Shown here piece by piece: positions 1 to 5,625 of a stretch of 6,201 nt of DNA. Location: positions 1 through 6,201 of the forward strand of contig JAHENP010000312.1 of assembly GCA_018609965.1 (NCBI GenBank). Direction: 5' to 3'. The first letter of the stretch is position 1; the number at the start of each line of letters is the position of its first letter. The notes under the pieces were generated by a model, which had not been told where the DNA came from, did no database searches, and saw only the letters and a list, made by a program, of their open reading frames with translations. This stretch comes from Haloferacaceae archaeon. GTDB lineage: Archaea; Halobacteriota; Halobacteria; Halobacteriales; Haloferacaceae. The position numbers and the translations under genes are program-made.

Positions 1-421
1 AAAGACCATCGGCGAGATCGGCGGGATCGACCAACGGACGGGCGAGCTCGACTACTCGTCGGCGTTCCAGTGGCTCGCGAGCAGCGACGAGTTCCAACGC
101 AACGACTCCTCGTTGCTCGACGAGATCCAGGAGGAACGCGGGTGGAGCCGCTCGGAGCTGCTCTCGGAGATGCGGGACCGCCAACAGTTCCTCACCCACC
201 TGCTGGACCGGAACGTCACCGATTACCGGACGTTCACCGCGCTCGTCAACGAGTACTACGCCGACCCAGAGGAGACGATGCGCCGGATCGAGTCGGAGGC
301 GTTGGTCGACGGCGTCGATCCAGAGTTGGACGGCTCGACGGAGCCAGATCGGGTCGAGCCGGACGCGGGCGGAGAGAGCGGTGTCGGCGCCGAGACGGAC
401 GGCGGGCTCGGCCCGAGGTAA
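1..421 (+). CDS. Type II/IV secretion system ATPase (PilB/GspE-like), C-terminal part only
   Basis: Only the last 139 codons are in the window; the gene starts upstream and the reading frame begins at base 2. The visible protein opens with KTIGEIGGIDQRTGELDYSS, the end of the RecA-like fold in haloarchaeal PilB-type ATPases. It continues with a helical C-terminal region (LLDEIQEERGWSRSELLSEM, then DYRTFTALVNEYYADPEETM) typical of archaeal pilus ATPases, and ends in an acidic Gly/Glu-rich tail of about 35 residues. The Walker motifs lie outside the window. The family hydrolyses ATP at the cytoplasmic membrane to drive assembly of type IV pilus-like filaments. The gene for its membrane platform partner follows 7 nt after the stop, so the two are almost certainly co-transcribed. 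I identify the family with confidence, but not which of the several pilB paralogues this is. An archaellum FlaI role is less likely, because nothing else of an archaellum operon is visible. Confidence 0.9.
   Translation, partial: KTIGEIGGIDQRTGELDYSSAFQWLASSDEFQRNDSSLLDEIQEERGWSRSELLSEMRDRQQFLTHLLDRNVTDYRTFTALVNEYYADPEETMRRIESEALVDGVDPELDGSTEPDRVEPDAGGESGVGAETDGGLGPR
415..419 (+). promoter_or_regulatory. Ribosome-binding site of the PilC-like gene
   Basis: GAGGT complements the CCUCC-containing 3' end of archaeal 16S rRNA and lies 9 nt before the ATG at 429. It overlaps the last codons and stop of the ATPase gene, consistent with internal translation initiation in a polycistronic message. 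It supports 429 over the in-frame start at 381. Confidence 0.6.
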
Positions 422-428
422 CGACAGG

Positions 429-2714
429 ATGGTGTTCGAACTCCTCCCGTTGGTTGCCGCGTTGGTGCTCGTCGCGCCGTTGGTCGTCGCGCAGTTCGAC
501 GACAGGACGGATCGGTTCCTCACCCGGGTTGCAGTGACGTTCTTCGGGCAGTACGTCGCCCGGGAGAGTGAGCGGAAACGGGACCAGCAACGGCGGATGC
601 GGGCCGCACACAGGGGCGACACACACCGTTCGTTCGCGGCACAGACGCTGCTGATCTCCGCGGTGTTGGGGGTGTTCGGCGTGGTGGTGGGTGTGTACCT
701 CATCGGCGGGGTGTTGGTGGCGTTGGAGGTCACCGGCAGCCGACTCGCCCCGCAGTTGCCGCCAGCGTTGTCGTTCGTCGGCGACTTCGACACCGCTCGC
801 GACCTCGGGGTCGCCCAGCTGTTCCCGATCCTCCTGTTGTCGGCGGGGACCTTCGGCGCGTTGTTCGGCGGCGGGAGCTACTATCTCCGGTGGTTGTTGC
901 TCGACAACGCGGCGTACGCTCGCGCGGGGAAGATCGAGGCCACACTCCCCCGGACGGTGGCGTTCGTCTACGCGCTCTCTCGGTCCGGGATGTCGTTCCC
1001 GAAGGTGATGAACACCCTCGCGGAAAACGAGGAGGTGTACGGCGCCGCCGCCCGGGAGTTGGGAGTCGCGGTGCGGGAGATGGAGACGTTGGGCGCGGAC
1101 CCGCTGACGGCGATGGACCGGCTCTCCGAACGGACTCCCTCGGACAACATGTCGGAGTTTGCGGGCAACCTCTCGTCAGTGCTGGGGAGTGGACGCAACC
1201 TCGCAGAGTTCCTCCGCAACCAGTACCACCGGTTCCAGGAGGAGGCAGAGTCACAACAGGAACAGTACCTGGAGATTCTCTCGACGATGGCGGAGGCGTA
1301 CGTGACGGTGCTCGTCGCGGGGCCGTTGTTCCTGATCACGATCCTGGTCGTGATCGGGCTGGTGTTGGGCCAACAGACGATGACGATCCTCCGACTGATC
1401 GTCTACATCGGGATTCCGTTGGCGACGCTGGCGTTCGGCGTCTACATCGACTCCGTCTCGAAGCGTGGCCAGACTAGCGCCGGCACCGAGGGGTACACCG
1501 ACCCCCGGACGGCGTTCGTCTCCGGGCAGGTCGCCGACTTCGCCGACGACCGGCAGGATGGCACCGGTGCGACGGCCGTCGATCCGGTTCCCGGGGGCGA
1601 GACACCCGCCGACGAGTCGCTAATGAGTGATCACGCTGGCGACGACTCCACCGCAATAGACGGCGGGACACCGACTGACGACGAGCCGGCGACAGACGGC
1701 GGGACGACCAACGGCTCGGCGACCACCGTCGGGACAGAGGCGAACGAGGACCCGTGGGCGGCAGACAGAGAACGGCTGGCGGCGTACGACGCGGTGTCGC
1801 GGTACGTCGACGCTCTGCGCCAACCGGGGCGGTTGCTCCGCCGCCGGCCGAGCGCGACGCTGTGGGTGACGTTGCCGGTGGCGTTGCTCTGGATCTTCAC
1901 GCGGGCGGGTGCAGTGCCGGCAGACGTGTTGGCGGCCGCTCGGACGTTGGACGCACCGCTCGTCGAGGGGTTGGTGTTCGTGTTCGGGACGTTCGCGGTC
2001 GTCTACGAGTACGAGAACAGACGGACGGCGGCGCTGGAGAAGGCGGTGCCGGACTTTCTCGACCGGCTGGCGTCGGTCAACGACGCCGGGATGTCAGTCG
2101 TCGAGAGTATCGAGGTGTTGTCGAACGACGATGTCGGAGCGCTCACACCGGAACTGGAGCGCACATGGCGCGACATCGAGTGGGGTGCAGATCTAGAGAC
2201 AGCGTTCCACCGGCTACGCGAGCGGACGGAGTCCGTGATGGTGACGCGAGCAGTCGCGCTGACGACGAACGCGGTGGCCGCCAGCGGCGATGTGGCGCCG
2301 GTGATGGAGATCGCGGCCGACGAGGCCCGCTCGACACAACAGCTCCGCCGGGAGCGACGACAGGTGATGTTGACGTACATGATCGTCATCTACGTCTCCT
2401 TTTTCGTGTTTCTGGGGATCGTCGGGGCGCTGACCACCGCCTTCATCCCGGCGATCGAGGGGGCGCAGATCGGCGGCTCCGTGCCCGGCGGAGGGTCGGT
2501 TCCGGGTGTCGGCGGCGGTGGGAGCCCGCTGGGCGGGATTCAGGATGTGAACGCCGGGCAGTACGTGGTGTTGTTCTTCCACGCCGCTGTCGTTCAGAGT
2601 ATCTCCTCCGGGTTCATCGCCGGGCAACTCGGCGAGGGGAACGTGCGTGACGGTGTCAAACACGTCACGTTGATGCTCGTCTGCTCGTACGTGGTGTTCG
2701 TGTTCCTGGTGTGA
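429..2714 (+). CDS. Type II secretion system F-family membrane protein (PilC/TadC-like), two F domains
   Basis: This 761-residue integral membrane protein is the platform on which the neighbouring ATPase would act during pilus-like filament assembly. Hydrophobic segments lie near residues 3-21, 74-101, 129-158, 293-314, 319-340, 475-493, 509-527, 648-674, 712-735 and 744-761. Two cytoplasmic helical F domains are visible: one near 165-292 (LPRTVAFVYALSRSGMSF) and one near 535-647 (VPDFLDRLASVNDAGMSVVE). Both show the same pattern, with AGMS/SGMS in the first helix and a long charged helix before the next membrane segment, as expected for an internal duplication. Between the halves is a hydrophilic, Asp/Gly/Thr-rich linker (about 341-445), probably disordered. 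A Gly-rich loop (680-703) follows the second domain. I chose the ATG at 429 because GAGGT at 415-419 lies 9 nt ahead and the spacing to the ATPase stop is tight; an in-frame start at 381 would overlap that gene. Haloarchaeal PilC proteins commonly have this duplicated build. Confidence 0.9.
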   Translation: MVFELLPLVAALVLVAPLVVAQFDDRTDRFLTRVAVTFFGQYVARESERKRDQQRRMRAAHRGDTHRSFAAQTLLISAVLGVFGVVVGVYLIGGVLVALEVTGSRLAPQLPPALSFVGDFDTARDLGVAQLFPILLLSAGTFGALFGGGSYYLRWLLLDNAAYARAGKIEATLPRTVAFVYALSRSGMSFPKVMNTLAENEEVYGAAARELGVAVREMETLGADPLTAMDRLSERTPSDNMSEFAGNLSSVLGSGRNLAEFLRNQYHRFQEEAESQQEQYLEILSTMAEAYVTVLVAGPLFLITILVVIGLVLGQQTMTILRLIVYIGIPLATLAFGVYIDSVSKRGQTSAGTEGYTDPRTAFVSGQVADFADDRQDGTGATAVDPVPGGETPADESLMSDHAGDDSTAIDGGTPTDDEPATDGGTTNGSATTVGTEANEDPWAADRERLAAYDAVSRYVDALRQPGRLLRRRPSATLWVTLPVALLWIFTRAGAVPADVLAAARTLDAPLVEGLVFVFGTFAVVYEYENRRTAALEKAVPDFLDRLASVNDAGMSVVESIEVLSNDDVGALTPELERTWRDIEWGADLETAFHRLRERTESVMVTRAVALTTNAVAASGDVAPVMEIAADEARSTQQLRRERRQVMLTYMIVIYVSFFVFLGIVGALTTAFIPAIEGAQIGGSVPGGGSVPGVGGGGSPLGGIQDVNAGQYVVLFFHAAVVQSISSGFIAGQLGEGNVRDGVKHVTLMLVCSYVVFVFLV

Positions 2715-2810
2715 GTCGATCGGTGGAAACTCGATGGGGCGGACGAGGGCAGAGGAGACGGAGCAGACAGGTAGACCGAAGCGGGCTGACGCGAGACCAC
2801 AGAGACGACC

Positions 2811-2830
2811 CGACGACACGACGACACGAC
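2811..2830 (+). repeat. Short tandem repeat CGACGACA, 2.5 copies
   Basis: The 8-nt unit CGACGACA occurs twice in full and once in half, just upstream of the methyltransferase gene, in the 129-nt gap that follows the PilC-like gene. The rest of that gap is purine-rich, with no clear TATA box and no T-tract terminator. I see no function beyond simple-sequence slippage. Confidence 0.7.
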
Positions 2831-2843
2831 AAATCACAGAGAG

Positions 2844-3521
2844 ATGACATCTGACGATTCGAGAGACGACCTAACCGACGATTCGACAGTGCAGAAACGG
2901 AGTGTCGCCGAGACGTACGACCGGATCGCCGACCACTTCGCCGAGACCAGACACCACCCGTGGCCAGAGGTGCGCGAGTTCCTGAACGACCGGAGCGCGA
3001 CCGTGGGGATCGACGTGGGTGCCGGCAACGGCCGTCACGCCGAGTTGGTGGCCGAGCGGACACGCCGGGTACTCGCGGTCGACGTGAGCCGGGGGTTGCT
3101 CGGGACAGCCCGCGAACGGGCCGCCGAACGCGAGTACGCGGCGTCGTTGGCACCCGTCGCGGGCGACGCCGGGCGGCTCCCGGTGGCGACGGGCGCGGTC
3201 GGGCTCGCGGTGTACGTCGCCACGCTCCACCACCTTCCGACCCGCGAGACGCGGGTGGGGTCGCTCTCGGAGCTGGCTCGCGTGTTGGGGCCGGGCGGCC
3301 GTGGACTCGTCTCTGCCTGGAGCACCGCCCACGACCGGTTCGACCGCGAGACCGGGTTCGACACGACCGTCGACTGGACGCTCCCGGGCGGGGAGACGGT
3401 GCCGCGGTTCTACCACGTGTACGACCCCGCGGAGTTCCGTGAGGATCTCCGACGGAGTGGGCTGACTGTCGTCTCGACACGTGTCTCCAGTGGGAACTGT
3501 TACGCCGTCGTCGCGCCCTGA
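2844..3521 (+). CDS. Class I SAM-dependent methyltransferase, Trm9-like
   Basis: This 225-residue protein has the Rossmann-fold methyltransferase motifs in order: motif I at residues 54-63 (VGIDVGAGNG), the acidic end of strand 2 at D80 (VLAVDVS), GDAGRLP at 107-113, and motif IV at 121-132 (LAVYVATLHHLP). The N-terminal block VAETYDRIADHFAETRHHPWPEV (21-43) and the late block RFYHVYDPAEF (188-198) resemble the eukaryotic Trm9/ALKBH8 methyltransferase. That enzyme methylates 5-carboxymethyluridine at the tRNA wobble position, with Trm112 as partner. A tRNA substrate is inferred from this resemblance and not shown; a small-molecule methyltransferase is the alternative. The first 20 residues are acidic and probably disordered. 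The start at 2844 has no clear ribosome-binding site, so a later start is possible, but no in-frame ATG lies between it and motif I. The gene is 129 nt past the pilus pair and is probably a separate unit. Confidence 0.85.
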   Translation: MTSDDSRDDLTDDSTVQKRSVAETYDRIADHFAETRHHPWPEVREFLNDRSATVGIDVGAGNGRHAELVAERTRRVLAVDVSRGLLGTARERAAEREYAASLAPVAGDAGRLPVATGAVGLAVYVATLHHLPTRETRVGSLSELARVLGPGGRGLVSAWSTAHDRFDRETGFDTTVDWTLPGGETVPRFYHVYDPAEFREDLRRSGLTVVSTRVSSGNCYAVVAP

Positions 3522-3547
3522 GTCGGTGACGATCTCCGAGTCGGTGA
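3520..3547 (+). repeat. 10-bp direct repeat GAGTCGGTGA, two copies 18 nt apart
   Basis: GAGTCGGTGA occurs at 3520-3529, overlapping the methyltransferase stop codon, and again at 3538-3547. Both copies are exact. They lie over 100 nt before the next gene, so a promoter role is doubtful; chance duplication is a fair explanation. Confidence 0.6.
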
Positions 3548-3662
3548 GACAGACGAGCGTGGCCACCGACCCGTCCGCTCCGACCGTCAACCCGATCTGT
3601 CGTGGTCTATCCTCGCCGTGGGGACAGAAAACGTCTCGAGTCCAGACCGCCTACCCCTTAAG

Positions 3663-3866
3663 ATGCGTAAACGAATCACACAGACGGCCAACAGGGCGAG
3701 GTACGCGGCGGTCAGCAGCGACATCGGTGGCGCGGTCGGCGGGTTGTTGAGTCGCGACGCAGCCTCCAGTGGTGCCGCGGCCGGTGCGCTGATGGGTACG
3801 ACCGTCGGCGAGAAACGAGCGACCGTCGACATGGTCGTCGAGCAGGGTGGGCGGCTGGTCGGTTAG
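3663..3866 (+). CDS. Small glycine-zipper protein (hypothetical, 67 aa)
   Basis: This 67-residue protein has a basic N-terminus (MRKRITQTANRARYAAV), a Gly/Ala-rich middle with GGAVGG at 22-27, and a regular GxxxGxxxGxxxG pattern at residues 37-49 (GAAAGALMGTTVG). It ends in a mixed-charge segment (EKRATVDMVVEQGG). GxxxG series pack helices against each other in membranes or oligomers, so a membrane-associated or self-assembling role is plausible; the biochemical function is unknown. Third codon positions are mostly G or C, as expected for a real gene here. I chose the ATG at 3663 over the upstream in-frame GTG at 3618, because the extra 15 residues look unrelated and no ribosome-binding site supports the GTG. 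There is no Shine-Dalgarno before 3663 either, which suggests a leaderless message. It stands 141 nt after the methyltransferase. Confidence 0.7.
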   Translation: MRKRITQTANRARYAAVSSDIGGAVGGLLSRDAASSGAAAGALMGTTVGEKRATVDMVVEQGGRLVG

Positions 3867-3964
3867 AGCGGGAGAGTAGCCGGGTGGAGCAGTGGGTCGG
3901 GCGACCGCGGCGGGTTGAGTGACCGTAGCGACGGGCTCGTCGCACGAGGCAGTGGAGTGTTCGA

Positions 3965-4078
3965 GTAGTTAAAAACTACCCAGATCTGGGACACAAGCCC
4001 AGAAGCGTAGAGAACTACCTCTTACAGAGCACAAGGAGAATACCCGCGTCTAAAGCCGCGGGTATTCTCCCTGCATCT
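3965..4078. mobile_element. Possible relic end of an IS200/IS605-type element (or derived MITE)
   Basis: The core is a perfect hairpin (4035-4070) with the loop TCTAAAGC. Subterminal hairpins of the form GC-rich stem plus CTAAAG or TGAAG-like loop are typical of the ends of IS200/IS605 and IS1341 elements, where they serve TnpA recognition and, at the right end, form part of the TnpB guide RNA. A further stem, TCTGGG-acacaag-CCCAGA (3985-4003), lies upstream, as a folded guide-RNA scaffold might. A TTAC tetranucleotide at 4022-4025, the kind of target some of these elements use, lies 9 nt before the hairpin. No tnpA or tnpB coding remnant is visible on either strand. The boundaries are guesses. 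A plain transcription terminator or unrelated structured RNA remains possible. Confidence 0.35.
4035..4070. repeat. Perfect 14-bp hairpin with 8-nt loop
   Basis: GGAGAATACCCGCG at 4035-4048 is the exact reverse complement of CGCGGGTATTCTCC at 4057-4070; the loop is TCTAAAGC. The stem is far too long to be chance at this position. No T-tract follows directly (the next bases are CTGCATC), so it is not a standard terminator. Confidence 0.93.
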
Positions 4079-4080
4079 TA

Positions 4081-4111
4081 TAGGGGGGCTAACGGGTAGC
4101 TCACCCCCCTA
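4081..4111. repeat. Inverted repeat TAGGGGGG ... CCCCCCTA
   Basis: Eight-base arms (4081-4088 and 4104-4111) pair perfectly around 15 nt. Inside, CTA (4089-4091) can also pair with TAG (4097-4099) around ACGGG. It begins 10 nt after the 14-bp hairpin. A T-rich stretch (TATATCTTTT, about 4123-4132) follows 11 nt later, so a terminator is conceivable, but the gap is long. Confidence 0.75.
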
Positions 4112-4140
4112 CTCCTCTCAAAGTATATCTTTTCGATACA

Positions 4141-4150
4141 GATAAATACC
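4141..4150 (+). promoter_or_regulatory. Candidate TATA element for the 81-aa membrane protein
   Basis: GATAAATACC fits an archaeal TATA box. At the usual spacing of about 25 nt, transcription would start near 4170 and give a leader of roughly 10 nt before the ATG at 4180. TATTATAC at 4159-4166 is a second AT-rich candidate but is too close to the start codon. Confidence 0.4.
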
Positions 4151-4179
4151 CAGACTCCTATTATACCTACAACAGTAAA

Positions 4180-4425
4180 ATGATGGGAAGTAACAAAGAC
4201 AACCTGCTAACTTCGCTGAGACGGTCGATGGTTCCGCTCGACCGGATTGCTCGCGCAGTAACAGGACTCGGCGGCGGGTTCCTGATCCTCCGTGCATTCG
4301 TCGGTAGTTTGCAGGTCTGCTCGGCTGGCGCGAGTTGCCCACCGGACATCACCGCCGAGGCGGTCGCCACTGTCCTGTTCGGGGTGGTTCTTCTGTACGT
4401 CGCTGTCCGGTTCGATCCGGATTGA
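4180..4425 (+). CDS. Hypothetical small membrane protein with a CX5C motif (81 aa)
   Basis: I do not recognise this protein. It has a short basic N-terminus and two hydrophobic helices, near residues 26-46 (containing GLGGGFLILRAF) and 59-77. Between them is a short loop holding CSAGASC (C47 and C53), and the protein ends in RFDPD. With the positive N-terminus inside, the loop and its cysteine pair would face outside, where a disulfide is possible. Cysteines are scarce in haloarchaeal proteins, so the pair may matter. The length and two-helix layout recall small membrane families such as DUF2892, but I cannot match that motif. Two consecutive ATG codons (4180 and 4183) are both possible starts. 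Codons near the 5' end (CTA, ACT, AGA) are less GC-biased than in the neighbours, and the gene abuts the AT-rich repeat island, which fits acquisition by transfer. Confidence 0.6.
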   Translation: MMGSNKDNLLTSLRRSMVPLDRIARAVTGLGGGFLILRAFVGSLQVCSAGASCPPDITAEAVATVLFGVVLLYVAVRFDPD

Positions 4426-4488
4426 ACACACAATCCCTGGGCAATACCAGTGTCTTATCTCTCGGCTGACGGTCGTCTGTTGCCGAGT

Positions 4489-4522
4489 GTGTCTCCACCG
4501 AGGCGGTGTGTCCCCACCGAGG
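4489..4522. repeat. 15-bp direct repeat, period 19 nt, upstream of the deacylase
   Basis: GTGTCTCCACCGAGG (4489-4503) recurs as GTGTCCCCACCGAGG (4508-4522), differing at one base. The two copies are about two helical turns apart and end roughly 44 nt before the ATG at 4566, upstream of the probable TATA region. That is a possible activator site, though duplication by slippage is equally simple. Confidence 0.7.
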
Positions 4523-4536
4523 GGAGACTCAGAAGG

Positions 4537-4545
4537 TACAAATTC
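4537..4545 (+). promoter_or_regulatory. Candidate TATA element for the deacylase gene
   Basis: TACAAATTC is the only AT-rich stretch in the GC-rich leader. It lies about 21-29 nt before the ATG at 4566, the spacing expected for a leaderless archaeal transcript. Confidence 0.35.
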
Positions 4546-4565
4546 ACACAGTCGTGAGAGGCGGT

Positions 4566-5609
4566 ATGGACGCGGATCCGTTCGTCTGGGACGACGGCGA
4601 GGTCGCCCCGGGCGAGACGGCACACGTACGGTTTCCGGTCAGCGAGACGTATCTGGGTGACACTGTCGCGGCGCCGGTGACAATCGTCTGTGGCGAGCAG
4701 CCGGGGCCGACGGTGTTTCTGACGGCGGCAGTGCACGGGGACGAACTCAATGGCGTCGAAGTCGTCCGCGAAGTGGCACAGGAGTGGGACCACGACGCCG
4801 TCCACGGCACCCTCGTCTGTCTCCCCGTCGTCAACACGCTCGGGTTCGTCACCCAGCAACGCTACCTCCCGGTCCAGGACCGTGATCTCAACCGGGCGTT
4901 TCCCGGTCGTTCGGGATCGACGAGCGCCAAACGAATCGCGCACCAGATCTACGAGCAGTTCCTCTCACAGTGTGATCTGGGGATCGACTTCCACACCTCC
5001 ACCCGCGGCCGGACGAACATGTTCCACGTCCGTGCCGAGATGGACGACGACGAGGTCGCACGGCTCGCCCGTGCGTTCGGGACGAACCTGATCATGGATA
5101 CGGACGGCTCGGAGGGGATGCTCCGGCGGGAGCTGTCGGACGCGGGCGTGCCGACGATCACCGTCGAGATGGGCGAGGCTCACCGGTTCGAGCGGGAGCT
5201 GATCGACCACGCGCTCGCGGGTGTCGAGAGCGTCTTCGCAGAGTACGGCGTCTACCCGGACCGGGAGGTGCGGTGGCCGGGGTGGCGCACCACCGTCTCG
5301 GGGTGGGACGACAAGACCTGGCTCCGGGCCGACAGCGGCGGGATCGTCGAGGTCCACGCCAGTCGCGGCGCGCTCGTCCGCGAGGGTGAACGGGTGTGTA
5401 CGATCACCAACCCGTTCAAGACGGAGAAGACGGTCGTCGAGGCGCCGTTTACCGGCGTCGTCGTCGGGGTGTTGGAGAACCCGGTCGTCTACCCCGGGAA
5501 CCCGTTGTGTCACCTCGCGAGCGTCGAACGCGACGTGCAACAGGCGATCGAGTCGGCGCGGGCCGGCGATGCCCCCGGCGGTGGGGACGTGCCTGCGGCT
5601 GCGGAGTGA
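4566..5609 (+). CDS. Succinylglutamate desuccinylase/aspartoacylase family zinc deacylase
   Basis: This 347-residue enzyme belongs to the M14-like aspartoacylase family, which hydrolyses N-acyl amino acids or related amides with a single zinc ion. Zinc ligands are visible as H57 and E60 in AAVHGDELNG and H143 in GIDFHTST. The substrate-binding block DRDLNRAFPG is at 105-114, and the expected catalytic glutamate is E201 in TITVEMGEAH. The C-terminal region, about 255-318 (SGGIVEVHASRGALVREGERV ... GVLENPVVYPGNPLCHL), looks like the small beta-barrel, lipoyl-like domain seen in many prokaryotic members. The exact substrate cannot be read from sequence; N-acetyl-amino acids, succinylglutamate or N-acetyl-diaminobutyrate (ectoine breakdown) are family options, and no pathway genes are visible to choose between them. 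I chose the ATG at 4566 because a TATA-like element lies at leaderless spacing and the upstream GTG (4506) would start inside the direct repeat. An Lrp-type regulator gene follows after 74 nt. Confidence 0.9.
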   Translation: MDADPFVWDDGEVAPGETAHVRFPVSETYLGDTVAAPVTIVCGEQPGPTVFLTAAVHGDELNGVEVVREVAQEWDHDAVHGTLVCLPVVNTLGFVTQQRYLPVQDRDLNRAFPGRSGSTSAKRIAHQIYEQFLSQCDLGIDFHTSTRGRTNMFHVRAEMDDDEVARLARAFGTNLIMDTDGSEGMLRRELSDAGVPTITVEMGEAHRFERELIDHALAGVESVFAEYGVYPDREVRWPGWRTTVSGWDDKTWLRADSGGIVEVHASRGALVREGERVCTITNPFKTEKTVVEAPFTGVVVGVLENPVVYPGNPLCHLASVERDVQQAIESARAGDAPGGGDVPAAAE

Positions 5610-5625
5610 GTTGCCTCGCCGAGGT

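Larger units (their letters stand above)
3867..4179. other. Gene-free region of 313 nt, with an AT-rich repeat-dense half
   Basis: I see no credible gene here. Up to about 3960 the sequence is GC-rich and featureless. From about 3960 onward it becomes distinctly AT-richer and is crowded with inverted repeats: GTAGTT/AACTAC around AAA at 3965-3979, the palindrome CCCAGATCTGGG at 3979-3990, a perfect 14-bp hairpin at 4035-4070 and a TAGGGGGG/CCCCCCTA pair at 4081-4111. AT-rich promoter-like sequence for the next gene follows. The base-composition shift and the repeats point to inserted DNA or a relic of it. Confidence 0.7.

Noticed and set aside
246..626. Reverse-strand open frame opposite the ATPase/PilC junction
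   Set aside because: Arg/Pro-rich shadow translation over two confident genes.
2214..2837. Reverse-strand open frame of 207 codons opposite the end of the PilC-like gene
   Set aside because: Most of it is antisense to a confident gene; the His/Arg-rich composition is typical of a shadow frame, and no family motif is seen.
3618..3662. Upstream GTG start for the glycine-zipper gene
   Set aside because: No ribosome-binding site, and the added residues break the usual short basic start; the ATG at 3663 is simpler.
3587..3832. Reverse-strand open frame with a hydrophobic stretch opposite the glycine-zipper gene
   Set aside because: The hydrophobic stretch is the antisense image of the Gly/Ala/Ser codons. 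The + strand frame has the better start and third-position GC pattern.
3866..3940. tRNA-like start (GCGGGAG ... TAGCCGGGTGG) after the glycine-zipper gene
   Set aside because: No matching acceptor arm CTCCCGC follows, and no T-loop of the GGTTCGA type is present.
4035..4070. 14-bp hairpin as a simple rho-independent-style terminator
   Set aside because: No T-tract follows the stem, and archaeal termination depends mainly on T-tracts and not on hairpins.
4506..4565. Upstream GTG start for the deacylase
   Set aside because: It would place the start within the direct repeat and translate the probable TATA element.
5614..5624. Short palindrome CCTCGCCGAGG after the deacylase stop
   Set aside because: Five-base arms in GC-rich DNA are expected by chance, and no T-tract follows.
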